DNA from: an uncultured Saprospiraceae bacterium
GTDB taxonomy: Bacteria; Bacteroidota; Bacteroidia; Chitinophagales; Saprospiraceae
Assembly (NCBI GenBank): GCA_937921525.1
Contig: CAKZUM010000667.1
Location: forward strand, 1-5,060
DNA length: 5,060 bases
Reading direction: 5' to 3'
Positions 1 to 5,060 of the stretch are shown piece by piece (the stretch's first letter is position 1; every line of letters starts with the position of its first letter). The position numbers and the translations under genes were made by a program. A model generated the notes under the pieces. That model searched no databases. It worked only from the letters and a program-made list of their open reading frames with translations, and was not told the origin of the DNA.

Positions 1-13
1 GTTTTTATGCGCC

Positions 14-99
14 GTTATTTTTTCTTTATGCAAGGCGAAAAACGTAGGCGATGCCTAGCATCGACGAGGCTTTTCAACGCAGCAGAAAGGAAAAATAAC
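14..99. repeat. 86-bp imperfect palindrome upstream of the efflux operon
   Basis: The left arm (14-54) and right arm (58-99) are complementary at about 30 of 41 positions. The outer block 14-31 pairs with 82-99 with 16 Watson-Crick matches of 18 plus one G-U pair. A middle block GAAAA (37-41) pairs with TTTTC (71-75). The inner block CGATGC (49-54) pairs with GCATCG (58-63). The core is visibly richer in G+C than the DNA around it. No poly-T run follows on the + strand, so it is not a classic rho-independent terminator. It could be a REP-like or MITE-like dispersed repeat, a cruciform, or the end structure of an upstream transcript. The structure is read directly from the sequence; its nature is inference. 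Confidence 0.65.
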
Positions 100-132
100 A
101 AGTAGAAGAATGTACATTTATTATTGAACCAT

Positions 133-161
133 TTCTTAGATAAACTTGTCGATAGTTTTAC
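133..161 (+). promoter_or_regulatory. Candidate regulatory motif, copy 1, before the adaptor gene
   Basis: The stretch 133-150 matches 4647-4664 at 16 of 18 positions, including the identical 11-mer ATAAACTTGTC (140-150). Both copies are followed at short distance by TTTTAC (156-161 here). This copy ends 41 bp before the adaptor start. Its position before the first gene of the operon and again before the third suggests an operator, promoter part or leader element. It is not a clean inverted repeat, and it does not match the Bacteroidota promoter pattern (TTG at -33, TAnnTTTG at -7) with correct spacing. The function is inferred from recurrence alone. Confidence 0.35.
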
Positions 162-202
162 CGATTTACCCAGAAAGTCGTTACTAAATAAACAAAAGCA
201 GC

Positions 203-1339
203 ATGATTAGAAAGATACTATTGGCTATATTAGGATTATTATTCGTATTTGGTGCGGTAACCGTTGCTAAGCGGACAATGGCCAATAAAAAGGAATGGAA
301 ACCCAGAAAGGAAAAGAAATTAGCAACTGGTGCTTTTGTAGAAATAGTTAAAAACGCTAATACCCCTATCACCATTACAACTTCTGGTAATCTGACCGCT
401 AAAAATCGGGTGGATTTATTTGCGGAGGTACAAGGTATTTTCAACAATAGTACCCGTGCCTTTAAAGCTGGCACCTGGTATAAGAAGGGAGATATATTGC
501 TAGAACTAGATAAAAAAGAAGAAATGATTGGGTTAAAAGCACAGAAAAGTAGCTTTTATAACCAATTAGTTTTACTGATTCCTGATTTGAGGTTAGACTA
601 TCCAACAGCCATCACAAAATGGGATGCCTATGTTCGAGAGTTTGACGTCAACAAATCCCTAAGAAGCTTACCTGAACCAGAGAGTGAAAAAGAGAAATTA
701 TTCTTAGCTGGCAGAAATATTTATACCGCATTTTATAATGTCCAGAATCTGGAGACTCAACTACAAAATTACACAATACGTGCGCCTTTCTCTGGTATAT
801 TGACTCAAGCTTTGGTGAATCCAGGCGCATTGATTCGGCCTGGACAAAAACTAGGCGAATTTATTGATCAAAGTGTGTATGAATTAGAGGTGGCTGTTAA
901 TACAGCTTACGCAGAACTTTTAGCTGTGGGTAAAAAAGTAGAACTACACAATATAGAGAAAACAAAAAAATGGACTGGTAAAGTAGTTCGAGTGAATAGC
1001 TTAGTAGATCCTGCCTCTCAGACCATTCCGACTTTTATACAAGTAGCAGGTAAGACCTTAAAAGAAGGAATGTACCTAGAGGCCAATATTACCGCTAAAG
1101 AAGAACAGAATACTTATGAAATTAATCGTAAGCTACTAGTGGAAGATGATAAAGTCTTCGTTGTAAGAGACTCCATACTTGATTTAGTGACCGTCAATCC
1201 GATTTTCTTTAAAGAAAGTACTGCTGTGGTGAAAGGCTTGGAGGATGGCATGCAGATTTTATCAAAAGCCATTCCTAGTGCCTATGTGGGTATGAAGGTG
1301 AAGATTTTTTCTGAAGAGCCAGCAGTAAGTACTCAATAG
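203..1339 (+). CDS. RND efflux periplasmic adaptor subunit (membrane fusion protein, HlyD/AcrA type)
   Basis: The 378-residue product would bridge the inner-membrane RND permease and the outer-membrane channel encoded downstream. Residues 4-22 form one hydrophobic segment with no lipobox cysteine, so it is either an uncleaved membrane anchor or a signal peptide rather than a lipoprotein signal. A split lipoyl domain is visible: the first half at about 66-103 (motif GTWYKKGDILLELD) and the second at about 190-222 (IRAPFSGIL, then NPGALIRPGQKLGEFID). Between them, about 105-190 would be the helical hairpin that meets the channel. It contains a stretch with DYP and SEKEKLFLAGRNIYTAFYN that I recall from Bacteroidota adaptors. 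A beta-barrel domain (about 225-300) and a membrane-proximal domain (about 300-370) follow. The ATG start has no Shine-Dalgarno sequence, only A-rich DNA, which is usual for this phylum. It is the first gene of the operon, 84 bp ahead of the permease start. The role is secure; the substrate is unknown. Confidence 0.93.
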   Translation: MIRKILLAILGLLFVFGAVTVAKRTMANKKEWKPRKEKKLATGAFVEIVKNANTPITITTSGNLTAKNRVDLFAEVQGIFNNSTRAFKAGTWYKKGDILLELDKKEEMIGLKAQKSSFYNQLVLLIPDLRLDYPTAITKWDAYVREFDVNKSLRSLPEPESEKEKLFLAGRNIYTAFYNVQNLETQLQNYTIRAPFSGILTQALVNPGALIRPGQKLGEFIDQSVYELEVAVNTAYAELLAVGKKVELHNIEKTKKWTGKVVRVNSLVDPASQTIPTFIQVAGKTLKEGMYLEANITAKEEQNTYEINRKLLVEDDKVFVVRDSILDLVTVNPIFFKESTAVVKGLEDGMQILSKAIPSAYVGMKVKIFSEEPAVSTQ

Positions 1340-1355
1340 AGTTTGCTTAATCTTA

Positions 1356-1378
1356 TGTTAGCACCAAGAGTGCTAACA
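1356..1378 (+). other. Perfect stem-loop between adaptor and permease genes
   Basis: TGTTAGCAC (1356-1364) and GTGCTAACA (1370-1378) form a perfect 9-bp stem with the 5-nt loop CAAGA. No T-run follows, so it is unlikely to stop transcription. It lies 45 bp before the preferred permease start and could protect or mark an mRNA processing point, or affect translation of the permease. The right arm with its flank, GAGTGCTAA (1368-1376), equals a half-site of the HrcA operator CIRCE, and the left arm starts TTAGCAC. However, the spacing is far shorter than in CIRCE. The structure is certain from the sequence; the role is unknown. Confidence 0.6.
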
Positions 1379-1423
1379 CAACTACCAATCACTAAATTAC
1401 GCATTGAGAACACCAATGAATTT

Positions 1424-4400
1424 ATGAGAAATATAATAGCTTATTTTATAAAATTTCCAGTAGCAGTCAATGTTATTTTAGTAGCCATTTTCATTTTTGG
1501 TTTAGGTGGATTATCTAGGATGAATTTTTCCTTATATCCACAATTTCCAAATAAAGTTATTACGATTAATATTGCCTACCCCGGTGCTTCCCCAACCGAA
1601 ATGGAAGAAGGAATTGTTTTAAGGATAGAAGACAATTTAAAAGGGATTGTTGGTATAGATCGAGTCGTTTCCAAATCATCTGAAAACTCCGCATTGATTA
1701 CTATCGAAACTTTTGAAGAGTACGATATTAATGATATGCTCCAAGAAGTAAAAAATGCAGTTGACCGAGTTCCCTCTTTCCCAGTTGATATGGAGCCACC
1801 TATTATCTCAAGAAGAGAATTCTTAAATGAAGTAATCAGTTTGGCATTAAGTGGGAAGGACATTCCTTTACAGACTTTAAAGCAAATTTCTTATCAAGTA
1901 GAAGAAGATATTCGAAATATGGAAGGGATTTCTCAGGTAGAAATTACGGGCTTTCCACAAGAAGAAATAGAAATTGCGGTAAGAGAAAATGATTTACGAT
2001 CTAAAAATTTAACTTTTACGGAAGTAGCCTCGGCAGTAGCACGAGCAAATATTTTAGCAACTGGTGGTAATATAAAAACCAAAGAAGAAGATTATTTAAT
2101 TCGTGCTACCAATAGAGCTTATTACGCAGACGAGTTGGACTATATTATAGTTCGAGCAGATCAAGGTGGTAATATTATTCGCTTAAAAGATGTAGCAACC
2201 GTTCAAGATAAGTGGTCAGAAAATCCAGATAGAATTTATTTTAATGGCGAACCCGCAGTGCAAGTTAGAGTACAAACGACCAATGATGAAGAATATCTTG
2301 GAGCCTCTAATATGATGAAAGAGTACGTACAAAACTTCAATGCACAGCGAGATAACGTCCAGCTGAATATTACCTCTGATCGATCTATAGATTTGAGAGA
2401 TCGAACTCGAATTTTAAGTGAAAATGGTTTATTTGGTATTTTCTTAGTGTTGATTTTATTATCAATTTTTCTGAAGCCTAGTCTAGCTTTTTGGGTAGCA
2501 TTTGGTCTGCCTGTATCTTTCTTAGGGATGTTTATTATTGTTCCTGGTTTGGTGACGCTTAACTTTATGTCTCTATTTGGAATGATCGTAGTGATTGGTA
2601 TTTTGGTAGATGATGGTATTGTGATCGGAGAAAATATATACGCCCATTATGAAATGGGTAAATCTCCTACACAAGCGGCTATAGACGGAACTTTAGAAGT
2701 ATCTACAGCTATTATTTCAGCGATATTAACTACAGTGGTCGCCTTTTCTACTTTCTTTTTTCTGGAAGGACGGTTTGGCGATTTTTATTATGAGGTGGCT
2801 GTGGTGGTGGTAGTCACCCTACTTTTTTCCCTCTTTGAGGCACTTGTTATTTTGCCTGCCCATATTTCTCACTCAAGAGCCATGAAGAAAGGATCTCAAA
2901 GTTTCTTGCTCAATAAATGGGCCGATAAAGGGGTGACTTGGGTTAGAGATTATCTATATTCTCCTGTTCTTCGGTTCTTTTTAACTTATCGAATTTTTGC
3001 TTTTTGTATTCCATTAGGTTTGTTAATAATGACCTTTGGTGCAATTGGTGGTGGAGTTATTGGCGTTTCCTTTTTTCCACCGTTCTCTAGTGATAGAGTG
3101 TCGATTAAATTGAGTATGCCAGAAGGAACTAGTGAAGACATCACGGTATCTATTATGGAGCGAATCGAAAAAGCAGCAATAGCTGTAAATGAAGAATATA
3201 AAGATAAGCAGTCAGGTGGAAAATCGGTTATTCAAAATATGGTTCGGAGAATCGGGCCAGGCATTTCTAATGCTACTTTAGAGTTAAATTTATTACCGGG
3301 ACAACAACGAGATTTTCCCTCTAATGTAATTGCCAATGCCGTAGAAGCGGAAGCAGGTCCAATATATGGTGCAGAGCAATTGACCTATGGTGCAGGCAGA
3401 AATTTTGGTGGCCAACCTGTTTCTATTTCCTTAACAGGAAGTAATATTAAAGAATTAAAAGGCGCAAAAGATGCCTTGAAAGATGCCTTCAAAGAGAATC
3501 CTAGGCTAAAGGATATTACGGATAATGACCCAGCAGGAATTAAAGAAATAGAATTAAAGCTAAAAGAAAATGCCTACCTATTAGGCTTGGATTTGAATAG
3601 TGTTATGTCTCAAGTACGGGCAGGTTTTTTCGGACAATCCGTCCAAAGATTTCAGCGAGGAAGAGACGAGATTCGGGTATGGGTTCGGTATGATAGATCA
3701 GAAAGAGCCTCTATTAAAAACTTAGATGATATGTGGATCGTCACCCCTTCAAGGGAACGAGTTCCTTTATCAGAAATAGCCTCCTATTCCATTGAAAGAG
3801 GAGAGGTGTCTATCAATCATTTAAATGGTATTCGAGAAATCAAAGTGGAATCTGACTTGAAGGATTCGGATGATAGTTCCGTTGAAATTATGGCGATGGT
3901 TCAAAACGAAATCATGCCTGAAATTTTGGCTCGTTACCCTACTGTCAAACCATTGTATGAAGGGCAAAGTAGAGAAACTGCAAAAATTGGTCGATCCTTT
4001 CGATCTATTTTGCCCGTTGTCTTTTTCTTGATGTATGCGATCATTGCCTTTTCGTTTCGGTCTTATAGTCAACCCTTATTGCTATTTCTATTATTGCCTT
4101 TTAGTTTGGTGGGGGTCGCATGGGGCCATTGGTTGCATGGCTTTCCTTTAAGTATGTTATCTACCTTGGGAGTCATTGCTTTGATTGGTATTCTTGTCAA
4201 TGATGGTCTGGTATTAGTAAGTAAATTCAATGTGTTTTTAAAGCAAGGTTTACCTTTTAAAGATGCTTTATATGAGGCAGGACGTTCTCGTTTTCGGGCG
4301 ATCTTTTTGACTTCTGTAACGACTGTCGCTGGCTTAATGCCGCTTATTTTTGAAACATCAAGAAGTGCCCAATTTTTAATACCTATGGCCATTACTATTG

Positions 4401-4585
4401 CTTATGGTATTGCTTATGCTACCTTTTTGACACTATTTTTACTACCGCTTTTATTATATTTAAGCAACTCCATTAAGCGGGGTCGTATCTGGTTATTTAC
4501 AGGAGTACGTCCTGAAAGGCGAGATATAGAGCGAGCGGTAATTGAGCAGAAGATTGAAAAAGAGGCTTTGGAGGAGGTTTATTAA
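1424..4585 (+). CDS. RND efflux permease, HAE-1 type inner-membrane proton antiporter
   Basis: This is the 1053-residue pump of the tripartite system, in the usual length range of AcrB-like proteins. I chose the ATG at 1424 because the product then begins MRNIIAYFIKFPV, the normal N-terminus of the family, followed directly by TM1 (about 12-31). The frame stays open upstream to a TTG at 1343, but that would add 27 atypical residues and run through a stem-loop. Two large periplasmic loops (about 32-334 and 549-856) carry the porter and docking domains; the first includes the conserved YPGASPTEME. TM4 holds GILVDDGIVIGEN with the proton-relay pair D396-D397. TM10 holds the sister motif GILVNDGLVLV, with N926 where AcrB has the essential Lys940. 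In TM11, RSRFRAIFLTS keeps the family's Arg and Thr. About 40 charged residues form the cytoplasmic tail. It sits between its adaptor and channel genes. The HAE-1 type (drugs, amphiphiles) rather than the metal type is inferred from the TM4 DD pair. Confidence 0.93.
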   Translation: MRNIIAYFIKFPVAVNVILVAIFIFGLGGLSRMNFSLYPQFPNKVITINIAYPGASPTEMEEGIVLRIEDNLKGIVGIDRVVSKSSENSALITIETFEEYDINDMLQEVKNAVDRVPSFPVDMEPPIISRREFLNEVISLALSGKDIPLQTLKQISYQVEEDIRNMEGISQVEITGFPQEEIEIAVRENDLRSKNLTFTEVASAVARANILATGGNIKTKEEDYLIRATNRAYYADELDYIIVRADQGGNIIRLKDVATVQDKWSENPDRIYFNGEPAVQVRVQTTNDEEYLGASNMMKEYVQNFNAQRDNVQLNITSDRSIDLRDRTRILSENGLFGIFLVLILLSIFLKPSLAFWVAFGLPVSFLGMFIIVPGLVTLNFMSLFGMIVVIGILVDDGIVIGENIYAHYEMGKSPTQAAIDGTLEVSTAIISAILTTVVAFSTFFFLEGRFGDFYYEVAVVVVVTLLFSLFEALVILPAHISHSRAMKKGSQSFLLNKWADKGVTWVRDYLYSPVLRFFLTYRIFAFCIPLGLLIMTFGAIGGGVIGVSFFPPFSSDRVSIKLSMPEGTSEDITVSIMERIEKAAIAVNEEYKDKQSGGKSVIQNMVRRIGPGISNATLELNLLPGQQRDFPSNVIANAVEAEAGPIYGAEQLTYGAGRNFGGQPVSISLTGSNIKELKGAKDALKDAFKENPRLKDITDNDPAGIKEIELKLKENAYLLGLDLNSVMSQVRAGFFGQSVQRFQRGRDEIRVWVRYDRSERASIKNLDDMWIVTPSRERVPLSEIASYSIERGEVSINHLNGIREIKVESDLKDSDDSSVEIMAMVQNEIMPEILARYPTVKPLYEGQSRETAKIGRSFRSILPVVFFLMYAIIAFSFRSYSQPLLLFLLLPFSLVGVAWGHWLHGFPLSMLSTLGVIALIGILVNDGLVLVSKFNVFLKQGLPFKDALYEAGRSRFRAIFLTSVTTVAGLMPLIFETSRSAQFLIPMAITIAYGIAYATFLTLFLLPLLLYLSNSIKRGRIWLFTGVRPERRDIERAVIEQKIEKEALEEVY

Positions 4586-4600
4586 TTGAAATTTCAGACT

Positions 4601-4633
4601 AGACTTGGTAAGTTTTAAAAACTTCCCAAGTCT
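4601..4633. repeat. 33-bp near-perfect palindrome between permease and channel genes
   Basis: AGACTTGGTAAGTTTT (4601-4616) and AAAACTTCCCAAGTCT (4618-4633) are reverse complements except for one position (T4609 against C4625), with a single A between them. It starts 15 bp after the permease stop. A short T-run (4647-4651) follows only after 13 bases, so it is at most a weak terminator or attenuator; the + strand transcript must pass it to express the channel gene. The layout, with AGAC/GTCT ends and a TTTT/AAAA centre, resembles intergenic palindromic repeats that I recall from Bacteroidota genomes. That comparison is from memory and not checked. Confidence 0.7.
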
Positions 4634-4646
4634 TGCTAATAATTCC

Positions 4647-4673
4647 TTTTTAAATAAACTTGTCAAATTTTAC
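4647..4673 (+). promoter_or_regulatory. Candidate regulatory motif, copy 2, before the channel gene
   Basis: This is the second copy of the motif at 133-161. It shares the identical 11-mer ATAAACTTGTC (4654-4664) within a 16-of-18 match, then TTTTAC (4668-4673) after a gap two bases shorter than in copy 1. It ends 16 bp before the channel start. If it is an operator or promoter element, the channel gene could be controlled separately from, but together with, the adaptor and permease genes. The match is visible; the function is inferred. Confidence 0.35.
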
Positions 4674-4689
4674 TTTAAATATTTCCTAC

Positions 4690-5060
4690 ATGAGATTTAC
4701 CTCATTTTTACTGTTTTTTGTCTGTATGCTTTGCCTACCTATAACAAATTTTGCGCAAACAATATTGACAAAAGCAGAAGCTATAAAAACCACATTAGCC
4801 AATAACTACGACATCAAAGTAGCTCAAAATAATATAGCAATTGCAAAGAATAATACTAGTCGAGAATTGAACGGATATATCCCCACCGTCAATGCCAATG
4901 CTGGGCTGAATGCTAGTCTAGGTGGCTCCAATCAGAAATTTAGTACTGGTCAGGAAAACACAACAAAAAACGCTTTTAACTGGGGCAATAATGCCTCTAT
5001 CGCTGCCAATTATAATATAATAGATCGAACAAGAGAAGCCGTAGTAGATCAACTAGAAGC
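4690..5060 (+). CDS. TolC-family outer-membrane efflux channel, N-terminal part (runs off the window)
   Basis: Only the first 123 complete codons are present, and the reading frame is open to the window edge; the family is usually about 420-480 residues. The product would be the outer-membrane exit duct that docks with the adaptor and permease encoded upstream. A signal peptide is clear: MRF, then a hydrophobic run (about 5-17), then TNFAQ with cleavage after Ala22 or Gln23. No lipobox is evident although Cys12 and Cys15 lie in the hydrophobic run. The mature start reads LTKAEAIKTTLANNYDIKVAQNNIAIAKNN (in two parts: 26-40 and 41-55), the hallmark first helix of TolC-type proteins. It is followed by GYIPTVNANAGLNAS, the entry into the first barrel strands. 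The ATG at 4690 is the only ATG after the in-frame stop at 4651. The start lies 104 bp after the permease stop, an interval that holds a palindrome and a motif shared with the operon's 5' end. The family call is firm; the remainder of the gene is unseen. Confidence 0.9.
   Translation, partial: MRFTSFLLFFVCMLCLPITNFAQTILTKAEAIKTTLANNYDIKVAQNNIAIAKNNTSRELNGYIPTVNANAGLNASLGGSNQKFSTGQENTTKNAFNWGNNASIAANYNIIDRTREAVVDQLE

Noticed and set aside
1..58. The 3' end of an upstream protein gene, with frame open from base 2 to the TAG at 56-58
   Set aside because: Only 18 codons are visible and they lie within the palindrome, so there is no way to tell coding sequence from repeat.
113..160. Possible Bacteroidota -7 boxes TACATTTA (113-120) and TAGTTTTA (153-160)
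   Set aside because: Both lack the final G of TAnnTTTG. The only TTG upstream of the second (124-126) is about 26 bases away instead of roughly 17-23, and none precedes the first at a fitting distance. I cannot support a promoter call.
1356..1378. A functional CIRCE heat-shock operator
   Set aside because: The half-sites match, but the arms are separated by 5 bases instead of TC-N9-GA, and the site lies inside an efflux operon. I keep it only as a stem-loop.
3821..4392. Open frames on the - strand inside the permease gene, and likewise at 184-474, 648-830 and 1576-1863
   Set aside because: They are antisense shadows of the two clearly coding + strand genes and show no family pattern of their own.
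4601..4651. Rho-independent terminator after the permease gene
   Set aside because: The stem is followed by mixed sequence and only a 5-base T-run 13 bases later, and the channel gene of the same pump follows in the same direction. A full stop is unlikely.
4605..4805. A 66-codon open frame on the + strand beginning at the palindrome
   Set aside because: It begins inside the palindrome and overlaps the first 116 bases of the TolC-family gene in another frame; its product shows no recognisable pattern, while the overlapping frame has a signal peptide and TolC hallmark.

Overview
The window is A+T-rich and reads as chromosomal DNA of a member of the Bacteroidota. The supporting signs are low-G+C codon use, start codons preceded by A/T-rich DNA with no Shine-Dalgarno sequence, an outer-membrane protein signal peptide ending in Ala-Gln, and an adaptor protein of a subtype that I recall from Bacteroidota. 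I cannot place it below phylum level.

Nearly all of it is one tripartite RND efflux operon on the + strand. The first gene encodes a periplasmic adaptor (membrane fusion protein, 203-1339). The second encodes an inner-membrane RND permease of the HAE-1 type; its true start is most likely 1424, giving 1424-4585. The third encodes a TolC-type outer-membrane channel (4690 to beyond the window end), of which only the first 123 codons are present. Together the products would form an envelope-spanning pump, driven by protons, that exports small amphipathic compounds. The substrate cannot be read from the sequence.

The three non-coding stretches all hold structure. Upstream of the operon (1-202) is an 86-bp imperfect palindrome (14-99), followed by a motif (133-161) that recurs almost unchanged just before the channel gene (4647-4673). 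Between adaptor and permease (1340-1423) is a perfect 9-bp stem-loop (1356-1378). Between permease and channel (4586-4689) is a 33-bp near-perfect palindrome (4601-4633). These could tune the ratio of the three subunits or be dispersed genomic repeats.

I see no undescribed system. The genes are an ordinary efflux operon. The points worth a second look are the shared motif, the palindromes, the permease start, and the absence of the usual TM10 lysine in the permease. No RNA gene, CRISPR array, transposase or regulator gene is visible.
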